In this document: piece by piece, positions 18,821 through 28,948 of the stretch | How positions within the stretch are numbered: the first letter of the stretch is position 1 | How the letters are laid out: each line of letters opens with the position of its first letter | Assembly (NCBI GenBank): GCA_030849805.1 | Contig: JASANZ010002274.1 | Coordinates: forward strand, 124,001-188,000 | Direction of reading: 5' to 3' | Source: Sergeia podlipaevii | Taxonomy: Eukaryota; Euglenozoa; Kinetoplastea; Trypanosomatida; Trypanosomatidae | Length of the DNA: 64,000 nt | Notes under the pieces: model-generated | Databases searched by the model: none | Told to the model about the DNA's origin: nothing | Seen by the model: only the letters and a program-made list of their open reading frames with translations | Position numbers and translations under genes: made by a program

Positions 18821-19740
18821 AGGAAGGAGTTGTGTGAGTAACATATACACTTGTGCATGGGCCAATCTTTGTTTCCTTAATCAATAGGATGGAAATCTTT
18901 CTTTTGTCTTTTCCTTTTCTTTTTTCACCAAGAAATTCTTTTGAAAAATGAATATATGACGTGATGCATTCATTGCTGTTCTCTGCTCGCCACACTATGA
19001 CAGAGAAAGGGGCGGAGAGGAGTACGCTCCGCTTACAGGGACGTAGCAGTATCATGCACGATGAGAAGGGGAGGAGAAAGTAATTCTATAGCTAAAGGAA
19101 AGAGGGAGAGAGAGATATCATGTTGACAATGGAACATGAGAGGAAACATACTCAAGTGCGTTCTTTTCCTTTGATTACGTTTCTGTTCTGTACAACAACG
19201 AAAACTCCCAAAAAACGCGTGTAGTACCGTAAAGTGTGGGCATATGGTTTAGTCATTAAGGCGAATTATGAGGTACACACGTACGTGAACGGATTAAAAA
19301 AATAAGAAACGAAACCTAACCATCAGTTACCACAGCGACGAATGTGGGTGCTACGGACACTTTTTCAAAGGAGGTGTTAAAAGCCCAAGAGCAGCTTGCT
19401 GCTAATGAGACATTTTTTTTTTGCTCATTTTGTTTTATGATGTTCTTTTCAGACTACTACTGCACTTGTGCTCTCCCCCTCCACCCCCATTTTGCCTATT
19501 AGTCCTACATAAATTATTTTTACGCAATTTCCGCCCCCTTTTTTTTCCCCCAAAAAGGTTAGTTCTCGGTAAAAAAAATATATCTATTCATTTATATTGT
19601 GTCTCTTGTTCCGCTTTCTCTTTTTCTCTCCTTCACATCTCCTCTGACATTATCAGCACTTTTAGCGTTGCTGATCCGTATCGCATTTGACACGCGCATT
19701 ATTTTTTTTTATTGCACACGTGCACTTGCGCAATACACAA

Positions 19741-19771
<31 letters not shown>

Positions 19772-20274
19772 CATTTGCTCGTCATTAAGGAGGAGAGGGG
19801 GTATAAAGGATAGAGCGCAATAGTAACTAAGCATTTTTTTTTTCTACACTCTTTTCCTTCTCACTTAGCAGGCCATTATATCGCTCCTCTTGTTAACATT
19901 ATTTCTGTGAGGAATTGCTGAGTGTGTAGCTCTATTCACTGTTTTTATTTCCATAGAAAAAAATATTTTCAACTTTCAGCAACATCAACAGTCAAAAAAG
20001 AAAAAGAAGAGGGAACACACTTTCGCACACGCGCACTTTTGATAATATTAGCAGAGTACTTTCTTGAGTTATTTTAGGTTTATATTTCATTTCTAGTAGT
20101 TATTACCATTATTGTAATTATTGTTTCCCCTTTTCGCCCCCCTTTTTTTTATCTCCCCCCTGAGTGCACTTGTAAGTATTAGCTTCCTTTTTAAAAAGTT
20201 TTTTTCCTTTAAGTTTTCGTCCTCTTCTCTTTTGCCCCCCCCCCCCCCCAGGAGGAGTGCGCAGCCTTTTTAAT
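18821..20274. other. Long intergenic spacer, no gene seen
   Basis: About 1.45 kb. It contains T-runs, a CA/TA compound repeat (about 19738-19770), a T9 tract near 19834 and the C15 acceptor tract before the next gene. No ORF has plausible composition and no tRNA or structured RNA is apparent. Confidence 0.65.
20218..20251 (+). promoter_or_regulatory. C-rich polypyrimidine tract and splice acceptor of the CCCH gene
   Basis: A mixed T/C tract that contains a run of 15 C (20235-20249) and ends in AG at 20250-20251, 23 nt upstream of ATG 20275. Most acceptors in this window use T-rich tracts, so the pure C run is unusual. Confidence 0.7.
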
Positions 20275-23034
20275 ATGTTGTCCGCGGCTAAGGGAACTGT
20301 GGGTGGCTCCAGCGCTTCACAGCGAGTGACTAGCCCGGCTTCTCCGCCCAAAAAGGAGTCTCCCACATCCGCGACTACTCCCGAGGGGCGCAATGCACAG
20401 CAGCTGACAGCGGACCAGAAGAATCCTGCAGCCACTTCGCAGTCCACCAAGGAGGCAGACAACAAGAAGGAAGATGCAAAGACTGAAGCCGCGGGTGGTG
20501 GAGAGGAAGATGACGACAGTTTTGCTCCGCTCGTGCCAGAAACAATTCAGCAACTGCGCGCAACCTTCGGTATTGTCGCGCCTGCGCTAGAGCCCTTTGC
20601 TTACCAGAGCGGCTGTATTGCCTCTGACTTGGTGGAGATGTTTGCCTATTTTCTCAAGCACATGCCAGAAATCATGCTGTCTATCAGCCGGAAAGTCGAC
20701 CATGACGCCCTCATGGACCAGATTCAAAGGAACCTCATACAGATTCTAAGCGAAGAGTTTCCTGACGATGTTACCGGAATCGTAGAAACGATGCTATGCA
20801 TCGCTACCACACAGCAGCTCTTTGAGTCCCTACTGTCTTTGGACACACTCGACGAACTAGTGCAGCAAGCTCGCCTGTTCCACGCTAGTCAATATGATCC
20901 TGTATACCCTCCTAGTAACGCTGGCGGTGGCCGTGTGGGCCGCGGATATCCATCCCGTGGCGGTGCCATGGGAGGTGGCGATTTCGGTTACAGGAACATC
21001 GCCATGATGCAAGGTATGGACTACAGAATGGAGGGCCGCGGCAGCTACCGTGGACGTGGTGACTATCGAGACTCCATGATGCGTGGCGCAGGCGCTGGCA
21101 TGGCACAGGGCGATCTGCAGGGCGACGCAGCGTACAGCCGTAGGTTCAATGGGTCACCACAAGTGCAGTCATCACAACAGCGTGGGGCTTACAATGCGTT
21201 ACCCCCGCAACCTACAGGCGGGGGCATGAACGGTTCAAGCAGTGGTGCCAGTGGACCGTACACCAGTGCAGCGACGGCACACTACGATCCTAACATGCCC
21301 CTTCAGCGACAGGATGCGCCGCGCATGGGTAGTATCCCTCCTCAGCAACTTGGAGGTATACCTACACAGCAGCAACAGCAGAGCCAGTTCGACAGCAACG
21401 TAGCAGTGCAGCAATCTATGCAAGAGAGGCCGTCGCTTACACACTATCCGCAGCAGTCACAGTACCCACCTCAGTCACCGCCGCAGCCTCAGCCACAACA
21501 GCCTCAGGTGCACAAGCAGCGACTGGTAGCTATGCAAGGGCAAGTCCAAAGCGGTGGACCACAAGCTGGTACCGCCGCTGCCACAGTTCCTATCCCTCAG
21601 CACAGACATCATCTGCTGCACCGTCCGATGGGCGCCACCGGAGGTGCACTAGGCAACTGGTCGTCAAAGCAGATGACACCAACTCCCGCAGCTGGCGTGC
21701 CTGAGCAGCAACAGCAGCCAATTACCCCGGTGGCTCGGCAGTCCCAGGTCTCTCCCACGACGCGTCCGAACATCCCCGCACCTCTCAGTGTTCAGCAGCA
21801 GCAGCAGCGGATGGCTTCCCCATCTCCCACCGCAGCCGCGACACGCGGTGGAGCAGGCCCCGGTCCATCTATGATGCGACCAGTTATGCATCATGCCGTG
21901 CATCACATCCCACCTGTCATGCCCGTGGATGGCCAGGGCTTTGGACCACGCGGAAATGGTGCAGCGGCGCCAAAGGAGGCTGTAAGCGGCAGCAGTATGC
22001 CACAGCATCACCACAACTTACACGCGATGCATCACCACCATCACCACCTGCACAGCCCGATTCAGCCGAATGGCTCTGTGGGCTCACCGCCCACGAGGAT
22101 GCCGACAAAGTTGCCTCTCCACCATCACCAGCACAACGTACGACTTTCTGGCAGTATGCCAGCGCAGTTTGCACCGGCTTCTATTGATGGACAGGACATG
22201 CGTCAGGGAGGCTGGCAGCAGCAGCAACAGCAGCAAGATCAGGAGGACCTACGAGCGGTGCTGCTTCGTGACAATGTAGACGAAAACTCAGCCGCACTGG
22301 TAGCTCGATTGAATCGATCGCTGTATGAACTGCGTGAAACACCGTCAAGTGAACTAGACGCGATGATAGGAGATGCTGGAGTGCGCAACAAATCTGTTCG
22401 CGAACGCATTGTGAAGGCCATTAGCGGAGAGACTATTCAAGGTACCCGTCCTCCACCGCTCCAAAGCAAAGATGCTGGCGACGAGCTTCAGCAATTTATG
22501 CAAAAGAACTCTATTTCACAGCACACGGGCAACGACTCTACCAATGATGGACCGGGCTCCCCAGGAACAGCGAGCACTACTAGCAATATCCGCCGCCCGC
22601 AGGCCTCGCCGACGTCCCAGCACTCTCAAGTTCGACCGGCGCTTCAGGTCCCACAGCCCCGCACCAAGGCACTTCAGCAGCAGAATAGTGGCACCAACGG
22701 CGGCAGCAACGTGGCTTCACCAACGGATGGTGGGTATGTATCGTCGGACATGGAAAACAGTAGGCGAGAGGTAAAGAACAGCAGCCCAAAGAGCACCCCA
22801 CTGGCTCCATATCGTGGAGGCAGCGGTCGCTTTGAAGAGGAAGAGACGCGTGAGGAGGAGGTCACCAGGCGTGGAGGAAAGCGCGGCCGAGGAGGACGCG
22901 GTGGACCTGGCTTTGGGCATCGTGGGCGAGGACGCGGCGGGTTCCGAGAGGGAGAGGAAGCTCCCGTGTGCCGGTACTACTCAAGCTCTGAAGGGTGCAT
23001 CAAGGGTAATTCATGCCCTTTTCGTCATGTGTAG
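20275..23034 (+). CDS. Low-complexity CCCH zinc-finger protein
   Basis: Predicted 919 aa from ATG 20275, the first in-frame ATG after the acceptor at 20250-20251. Residues about 80-200 form a helical globular domain of unknown type (IQQLRATFGIVAPALEPF onwards). Then come Gly/Arg-rich RGG-type segments (about 220-285), very long Gln/Pro-rich and His-rich low-complexity regions (about 290-650), a second helical segment (about 660-720), a C-terminal RGG-rich region (about 860-890), and at the extreme C-terminus one CCCH finger, C899-x8-C908-x5-C914-x3-H918. Such fingers bind RNA, and trypanosomatids use many CCCH proteins to set mRNA stability and translation. The helical domain may be a protein-interaction module. 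The exact ZC3H number cannot be assigned. Confidence 0.88.
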   Translation: MLSAAKGTVGGSSASQRVTSPASPPKKESPTSATTPEGRNAQQLTADQKNPAATSQSTKEADNKKEDAKTEAAGGGEEDDDSFAPLVPETIQQLRATFGIVAPALEPFAYQSGCIASDLVEMFAYFLKHMPEIMLSISRKVDHDALMDQIQRNLIQILSEEFPDDVTGIVETMLCIATTQQLFESLLSLDTLDELVQQARLFHASQYDPVYPPSNAGGGRVGRGYPSRGGAMGGGDFGYRNIAMMQGMDYRMEGRGSYRGRGDYRDSMMRGAGAGMAQGDLQGDAAYSRRFNGSPQVQSSQQRGAYNALPPQPTGGGMNGSSSGASGPYTSAATAHYDPNMPLQRQDAPRMGSIPPQQLGGIPTQQQQQSQFDSNVAVQQSMQERPSLTHYPQQSQYPPQSPPQPQPQQPQVHKQRLVAMQGQVQSGGPQAGTAAATVPIPQHRHHLLHRPMGATGGALGNWSSKQMTPTPAAGVPEQQQQPITPVARQSQVSPTTRPNIPAPLSVQQQQQRMASPSPTAAATRGGAGPGPSMMRPVMHHAVHHIPPVMPVDGQGFGPRGNGAAAPKEAVSGSSMPQHHHNLHAMHHHHHHLHSPIQPNGSVGSPPTRMPTKLPLHHHQHNVRLSGSMPAQFAPASIDGQDMRQGGWQQQQQQQDQEDLRAVLLRDNVDENSAALVARLNRSLYELRETPSSELDAMIGDAGVRNKSVRERIVKAISGETIQGTRPPPLQSKDAGDELQQFMQKNSISQHTGNDSTNDGPGSPGTASTTSNIRRPQASPTSQHSQVRPALQVPQPRTKALQQQNSGTNGGSNVASPTDGGYVSSDMENSRREVKNSSPKSTPLAPYRGGSGRFEEEETREEEVTRRGGKRGRGGRGGPGFGHRGRGRGGFREGEEAPVCRYYSSSEGCIKGNSCPFRHV

Positions 23035-24436
23035 CGCACGCAAAGAGTTCGATTTCTGTGTGCCGTACGTACTTTGCTTGACTGCAGAGCATGTGGTTTT
23101 GTGTTTACGTTCGTGTGCTGGTGCAAGTTGCTGGTGTGTGTGCAAGGGTGGCACTCTCATTATGTTACCTGCATGAACTTGTACACATATATACGCATTA
23201 AACAGTATGCACTGACAGAGACAGGCTTTGTGTTCTTCTTTTTTTTTTTTTTTATAGCGATCTCGTGTAAAAGAAACCAAAAGAAAACGTAGAACTCTCT
23301 TTATACAATGTTTTTATGATATGTTGTTTATTATTTTTATATGAAAGGAAGCCTTGTTTTTTTTTTCTTTCACATTGTTTTCTACTAATCTATTTTTTTT
23401 TCTCTCTCTCTGCCTCTCTTTCAACGTTTATATACATTTTTATCTGTGGTGTGTGCATTTTCTGGCCAGGCCTATCCGCTTTTTTCTATTGTGTTTTAGG
23501 ACATTGCAAAGTAGACGTTTCTTCCTTCTGTCCCTTCTTGCACTATTCTTTTTTTTTTTGTCGATATTTATCATGTTTGTGAAACGCACAGGTTGAAAGT
23601 CTGTGTGCGAGGCAATCACATGCTTAAATGAACTGATACAGCTTTAGTGCACATGTGCGCATTGGTGCATGTCACAGAAGAAACTGATAATGGCTGATGA
23701 GTCCTTGACGCGTTTTTTTCTTCTTCTTAAGAACTGTGAACTAATGAAATAAAAGAGAGCGGAATAGAAAGAGAGGGAGAGAGAGAAAAGAAAGAAAGAA
23801 GCTAATTGGGCTCCATGTTGTTTTTCTTTTCTTCATAAGCTAACGCATTTTTTTTTCTTTACTTCGGGGCTAAGGGGCGAAGAACTGAAAGCACTTTATA
23901 TACAGTTAACTCTGTAGTTTTTTTGTTTTCTCACACTGCGTGTGTAAATGTGTGTGAATGTGTGTGTGTGTGTGCGTGTAGGAATGATTACGAAACGAAA
24001 GGTGCTTTTTTTTTTTTTTTATAGGAACTCCACTGCTAACGCAATATTTGTGTGGTAACCCTGCCGTATTGGTGGTAACATTATTCAATTTAATTGAAAG
24101 GCGTCGCCATGAATGCCTTCTGCTTCACTCTGATGACACTTTAGCTGCCGCTTCTTCGTTCTTTTTTTTTTTTCTTACTTGCTTTTATTTCCCTTTATGC
24201 TTTTTTTTTCGGTATCCTTTTGTTTGTTGCTGCACTTTTCTTGTTTATCATTATAATTTATCTCTAGAATTCTCTTGTGTTCAAACTTAGAGCAGCCTTC
24301 AAGGTATTAACTCATTGAAGGCAGTTTGTTTGCATTGATACTGCACCTAGCATTACACGTCTGCTGCTTCTCCATTTGCAAGCACGCATTGCGCCACGTG
24401 GGAGTAGTAGTACGGTTTTAGTTTTTTCTTTTTACA
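23035..24436. other. Long intergenic spacer, no gene seen
   Basis: About 1.4 kb, AT-rich, with T-runs (23239-23253, 23551-23560, 24006-24020), a GA tract (about 23753-23800) and a TG repeat (23950-23974). TGATGA elements at about 23694 and 24129 have no convincing D box or closing stem, so no snoRNA is called. Confidence 0.6.
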
Positions 24437-25342
24437 ATGGAACGTGCAGCGGGTGCTGGGGTGTCTCCAGGCTCACCTACTATGTCTCAACCAGCATCCC
24501 CTTTGCTACCGCCTGCGTCTCCAACCATGGGGACACTGACTACGACTACGGTGGCTGCCGCACCTGCAGGCACATCTGCTGGCGCCACGAATGCTCTCTC
24601 TGCTACGGCTGGCAGTACAAATGCGGTTACTTCAGCAGGTGCGACGGCGACCAATGGCGCTCTAGGGGCTATGGATCCGTACGGGATGGATCCTTATGGT
24701 TATGGTGGTATGGGCGGCATGTACGGTGGTATGGGCGGTATGTATGGTGGTATGGGCGGTATGTATGGTGGTATGGGCGGTATGTATGGTGGTATGGGCG
24801 GTATGTATGGTGGTATGGGTGGACTCGGCATGATGGGCGGCTTAGGGATGGGTATGCCAATGGGGATGTATGGCATGACGCCAGAGGCACAGCGAAGTCA
24901 GATGATGATGTTTATGATAAGCAGCATGGTGCAGCTGTGGGGGATGTTCTCACAAGTAGTGCAAACTACGTTTGGCAGCATCATTCAATTTGTTGGCAAC
25001 CACGTCATGATCAGCGAAAAGTTGGGTCAATTAGACGAGGAGGCAATGGGACAAGAGGAGAAGTTCAGGACGTCTATGCATGAGCGTCGGCAGGCGATGC
25101 TTGAATTGCCGGAGGAGCTACGCGTTCCACCTCGTGGCCAACGGCGTCGTCACATGCGCGAGCCGAGACCTTCGCTTGCACGAAAATTTTTTTTCGCGGT
25201 GGTACGCCACGTCGTTCTTATTGGCGTTGCGTATTTTCTAACGAAGCGCATTGCTGGGTACTGGAAGGCACGTAACGCAAAGCAGTTGATGAATGACGTC
25301 GGCAGTACTGTTGCGTCGTCAAGTGTAACGTTGATGAAGTAA
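24437..25342 (+). CDS. PEX13.2-like peroxisomal (glycosomal) docking protein without SH3 domain
   Basis: Predicted 301 aa from ATG 24437. The N-terminal 85 residues are Ala/Thr/Pro/Ser-rich. Residues 89-130 are six tandem copies of YGGMGGM, followed by a Gly/Met stretch. Residues about 155-200 (QLWGMFSQVVQTTFGSIIQF ...) resemble the conserved helical part of PEX13, and residues about 249-268 are a hydrophobic segment (FFAVVRHVVLIGVAYFL). PEX13 is a docking-complex peroxin for import of PTS1/PTS2 cargo. Canonical PEX13 ends in a cytosolic SH3 domain; none is present here, which fits the second trypanosomatid homologue, PEX13.2. It would sit in the glycosomal membrane. The repeat keeps a second frame open for about 235 codons; that frame is not a gene. 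Confidence 0.82.
   Translation: MERAAGAGVSPGSPTMSQPASPLLPPASPTMGTLTTTTVAAAPAGTSAGATNALSATAGSTNAVTSAGATATNGALGAMDPYGMDPYGYGGMGGMYGGMGGMYGGMGGMYGGMGGMYGGMGGMYGGMGGLGMMGGLGMGMPMGMYGMTPEAQRSQMMMFMISSMVQLWGMFSQVVQTTFGSIIQFVGNHVMISEKLGQLDEEAMGQEEKFRTSMHERRQAMLELPEELRVPPRGQRRRHMREPRPSLARKFFFAVVRHVVLIGVAYFLTKRIAGYWKARNAKQLMNDVGSTVASSSVTLMK
24701..24826 (+). repeat. 21-bp coding minisatellite (six units)
   Basis: Six in-frame 21-bp units, each coding YGGMGGM, in the PEX13.2-like gene. Middle units are nearly identical at the DNA level; the first has GGC and TAC variants and the last diverges to end GGL. Unit number is likely to vary between alleles or strains. Confidence 0.95.
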
Positions 25343-26119
25343 ACATCCTTTCCTTTTCCCTCTTTTGCAGGGACACACTCGACTGTGTTGCACACGTTTT
25401 TCTCGTACTTGCGATACACAGGTATGGGTTGGAGCGTGCGCGTATATATACTGCTATGTTTGGCGGTTGACTCTGTGCTGGGCGTGAACACTATATTGCT
25501 ATTATCATTGTGGTTGTTTATTGTTTTGCTCAATGATGCCAAAAACAGTCGCATCAAAGTGGCAAATTGTGTGATAGGAAAGCGGAACATCATCACCTTC
25601 TGAAACATATATATACGTATGTACTTGCTTGTCCTTCTTCTATCCCTATTGTTCTAAATTTTGCTCTGAGTGCTTCATATTCATCTCCTTGCTGTTTATG
25701 GGCGAGTTGCTTTCTCTCCATATCAAAAGACCACGTAACATATGAGTTATAGAAGGGTTGACATGGCGTCACATGTGTCGCACTTAATCTGTGTATCTTT
25801 CTCTTCTTTAAGTACCGTGCGAACACCAAAAGAAAAACCACAATAATAGTAGCAACAGAAGGAGCCTTGTATATATATCTCCTTGTTCTGTTTCTCTGCT
25901 TACTTTTGTTAAGTATGCTAATATTCTACCTTTCATTTGAGATTTTTCTCTTTTGATTGCGAGTTCTTGTCTGAATTTATTGCATTTGTATTACTAGGCG
26001 CGCTTCCCGTTTTCCTTTTTTTCTTCGTTTTTATTTTTATTATTTTCAAGTGAACGTGCATACATACTACATTCACGTGACTCTCCCCTTTTTTTTTCTG
26101 TGGTAGTGACGTGGAAGAA
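25343..26119. other. Intergenic spacer, no gene seen
   Basis: AT-rich spacer with a TA repeat (about 25868-25880) and T-rich tracts, including a T9 run near 26089-26098 followed by AG at 26106 shortly before the next ATG. No gene is seen. Confidence 0.65.
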
Positions 26120-27130
26120 ATGCGCATCAATCATTACGCAAAGAAAGTGGCCACCAACGTTGTGCTTCCTCTTGTCGGGTTTGGTGCAGGTTGGGCGGTG
26201 TTTAACATAATGCAGGAGAAGGGCGTGATGAGCCCGGAGCTCCAGAGGCGTATCAACATCAATAATCTTAGAGCGCAACGCTTTGTTCAGGGCATGCTAC
26301 CCGCTTCTGTGGTGGAGAAGTATGGCTACTCTGATGAACTGCTCAATCGTTTAATTGACCAGATGGAGAAGGGATACACGGAGGAAGACATTAGCGCGCG
26401 CATGACCTTTGAGCAGGTGCTGGAGCAGTGCGGACTGCGAGAACAAATTGGGTTTCTTGAGGATCATGCGTCTGAGGTAATTCCGTATTTTTACATTGCC
26501 GACGTCTTTCATTCTTGGGCAGGAATGAACCGCAAGGCGTTCATGAAAGGAGAGGCGGAGAATGGTGCTCCAGCTAGCACGCCGATAGTGCGGAACGACG
26601 AAGATTATGATTCAGAGATCTTGTGTTTTTGTTTGTGGGACAAGATGATGAACGGCGTTATTCCATTTGACGTGAGTATTCGTGCCTTGTGTGTGCTAGC
26701 TGTAAGCAATAGGTGCAATGCGAAGAGGCTGGCAAGACTTGGGTCCCCCAACGATGTAGTGGGCAAATTTCACGAGTATCTCACCAAGTTGGAGAAGTCT
26801 TCCACCCCAAAGGGGGATGTGGTGCCAGCGTCAGACGTGACGGCGGCCACACTTTTCTATCTACGCGCGACAAACGATGCCTTGGTGCACCGCCGCTGGG
26901 TTCCTTTTCTAGGTGCCCCTTCCACTGGGCCATACCCGCTTGAGAAGATTGTAGATGGGGATATGTGGTGCTCCACTTTTACGCCCAAAGTGCTGAATGA
27001 AGGTGTAGTGCCTACTCAAGCCGCTGATAGCGCTTTGCTGCTTGCTGAGATTATGACCGAAAAGCTCAAGTGCGCTGACCGGCAGCTGGGCAGTTCTACC
27101 ACTCGTGCTCAAGCACAGAAAGCTGATTGA
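26120..27130 (+). CDS. Membrane-anchored hypothetical protein, 336 aa
   Basis: Start taken at ATG 26120, three codons into a longer GTG frame and just after a T-rich tract. Residues about 11-29 are a single hydrophobic segment (ATNVVLPLVGFGAGWAVFNI) directly after a basic N-terminus (MRINHYAKK), as in N-terminally anchored organelle membrane proteins. The remaining 300 residues are soluble and mainly helical, with no motif I recognise; landmarks are LLNRLIDQMEKGYTEEDI (about residues 73-90) and a Trp-containing block ILCFCLWDKMMNGVIPFD. An outer mitochondrial, glycosomal or ER membrane location is possible. It follows the PEX13.2-like gene, but gene order alone is weak evidence in this kind of genome. 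Confidence 0.82.
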   Translation: MRINHYAKKVATNVVLPLVGFGAGWAVFNIMQEKGVMSPELQRRININNLRAQRFVQGMLPASVVEKYGYSDELLNRLIDQMEKGYTEEDISARMTFEQVLEQCGLREQIGFLEDHASEVIPYFYIADVFHSWAGMNRKAFMKGEAENGAPASTPIVRNDEDYDSEILCFCLWDKMMNGVIPFDVSIRALCVLAVSNRCNAKRLARLGSPNDVVGKFHEYLTKLEKSSTPKGDVVPASDVTAATLFYLRATNDALVHRRWVPFLGAPSTGPYPLEKIVDGDMWCSTFTPKVLNEGVVPTQAADSALLLAEIMTEKLKCADRQLGSSTTRAQAQKAD

Positions 27131-27853
27131 CTGTTTCTATACACGCTTTCCTCTTTTCAGCACATTCGACTATTGATTTTCATTTTTTGTAGTTTTTTTT
27201 TTTTGTAGTTTTGGTATGTTGCCGTGCTCACCGCTTTGATGTTTTGTGTCTGAAAGGGAGAGAGAGTGTGTGTGCGCGAGCGAAAGAGATGATAGTTTGG
27301 GTGGTTGAAGTTGACTCACATACACACAGGAACATTAAAATGTTTTTTTTTTCTCTTTGTACAACAAGAAGTGGTAGTTTCTGGTGCGTTACCTTAGCGC
27401 TATGTAGGGAAGCAAATTTCACACCATGCTTTTTTGCTCGTAGTCTCAAAGCGCCTATTTGCTTTTGAAGCACAACGTCCCCCTCCCCCCGCCTTCTTCC
27501 CCGCTGCCTTTTATTGAGTTTCGTCTGTATTTGTTTTGCTTTTTTTTTTTTGACTGTCTTTTATTCTTCTTTGTCAAGTTTTTTTTCTTTCTCTCTCTCT
27601 CTCTCTCTCTCTCTCATTCTGCATTCATCCGTAAAGCTCTTTAGTAGAGTAGCATCCTTTCGTAAAACATTGGTTCCCAAATACACATATTTTTGCCGAT
27701 TTACTGCACTGTGCTTATCAAAGCTATATCTTTTTTTTTTTTCTGTGATCTTACCAAGTCAAAAGTAGAAATTTTGCTCGCTCTTCTTCGTTTTTTGTCT
27801 TTCTTTATTTTTAAGTACATATCATCGCACAGTACAGTTGTGGTAATACGAAA
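27131..27853. other. Intergenic spacer with CT repeat
   Basis: AT-rich spacer with T-runs (27195-27205, 27541-27551, 27731-27741) and a CT dinucleotide run (27591-27615). No gene is seen. Confidence 0.65.
27591..27615. repeat. (CT)n microsatellite
   Basis: Twelve CT dinucleotides within a larger pyrimidine tract upstream of the small membrane protein gene. Confidence 0.9.
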
Positions 27854-28336
27854 ATGCTTTCTTCACCAAACGCGGAAACTGATCCGTCAGGTGACACTCC
27901 GAGGAACGTAGTGTTCACCAACGGATCTGAAGGTCACGCATCAACCAATTCAGTTCGCATGCACGTCAATGAAACACTTGTTCGTTATGGACATCTTCTC
28001 CCTTTGGTGGCGGTGCTGGTTTGCTTGATCATTGCTTGCCCTATCACGCTACAGCGGTACCTGTCATACACCCCTCCCACGCCTGCGAATAACTCCACCG
28101 TTGCACCAGAAGTGAACACGACGACTATGGCTCCGTCTGATATTCCAAATAGCACCACGGCAAACGCCAACACTACATTGCCGCCACTTCCTCCCACGAG
28201 TGACTCTTCTTTTTCTAGTTCATCATCAACAAAGACGATGTCAGTTATGACGGAGAGTTCCTCATCTTCGCCTTCTTCTCGTCGTTCTTTCACTACCGAG
28301 ACAAAGCCAAGTGAAAATTTACAGTCAACAGAGTAA
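27854..28336 (+). CDS. Small single-pass membrane protein with Ser/Thr/Asn-rich tail
   Basis: Predicted 160 aa from ATG 27854. There is no N-terminal signal peptide. Residues about 48-67 form one hydrophobic segment (LLPLVAVLVCLIIACPITLQ). The 90 or so residues after it are low-complexity Ser/Thr/Pro/Asn with five N-glycosylation sequons (NNS, NST, NTT, NST, NTT within about residues 78-115), then runs of Ser and a basic-acidic end. If the topology is type II, this tail would be lumenal or extracellular and heavily glycosylated, mucin-like. The family is not recognised. The gene lies just upstream of the sphingolipid synthase. A short low-complexity ORF could be spurious, but the membrane segment and coherent composition argue for a real gene. 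Confidence 0.7.
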   Translation: MLSSPNAETDPSGDTPRNVVFTNGSEGHASTNSVRMHVNETLVRYGHLLPLVAVLVCLIIACPITLQRYLSYTPPTPANNSTVAPEVNTTTMAPSDIPNSTTANANTTLPPLPPTSDSSFSSSSSTKTMSVMTESSSSSPSSRRSFTTETKPSENLQSTE

Positions 28337-28948
28337 AAATGAGAGAGATCAATATCGTGTTTTTCTTATTCCAACAAATTGGTGTGCTGTGTCTTCGTTG
28401 TTGTGTTGTCGCGCACGGATGTCTTTCTTTTTTTTATTGTCGCTGTTGTTTCCAGTGCGGTCTCTATACAGTTTATCGACAGTTCTCCCTTCCCTTTTCC
28501 TATTTGATAAATTCTATTGCTAAATGCTATTGATTCTATCTGTCTACATTGATCTCGCTCGCTTCCTCATATGCTCATTTTAGCTTTATTGTGATCACAC
28601 TAAATGATATCCTCGTTGCATAATCACAAGTCACGCATTTATTTCTTTAAACATTACTATATATATATTTTTTTTTTTGATCTGCTTTTTCTCTTTTATG
28701 TGCCTTCAATAACTTTCATAACATATCTATTTTTTGGTGTGCTGAATACAGTTTTAAGGGGTAGTAGTTGTTTGTATTGCGCTGGCTTTGTGCTGTCGCC
28801 CATCACGTTGGAGGAGCACCTGCCGATAAGTTCTGGCGGGCCTCTTCTGCCATCCTCACTAGGTCAACGTCGCAGTTTGCTAAGTGGTTCATCCGCGCGT
28901 CGTCGTGTGAGGGCAGCTTGGTGGCTTGATTCCGTCGATACAATAGCA
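28337..28948. other. Intergenic spacer; upstream extension of the sphingolipid synthase frame
   Basis: AT-rich, with a TA repeat and T10 tract at about 28659-28678. The synthase reading frame is open from ATG 28604, but its first 115 codons encode T-tract Phe/Tyr/Ile runs and have no counterpart in the enzyme family, so I treat 28604-28948 as 5' flank or UTR. Confidence 0.6.

Noticed and set aside
23690..24135. TGATGA elements suggestive of snoRNA C boxes
   Set aside because: No D box at suitable distance and no terminal stem.
24376..25083. 235-codon open frame overlapping the PEX13.2-like gene, with Tyr/Trp/Arg repeats
   Set aside because: It exists only because the 21-bp repeat lacks stops in this frame; the sequence outside the repeat has no coherent composition, and the other frame encodes a recognisable protein.
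28604..28948. N-terminal extension of the sphingolipid synthase from ATG 28604
   Set aside because: It encodes T-tract Phe/Tyr/Ile runs absent from the family; ATG 28949 gives the usual enzyme length.
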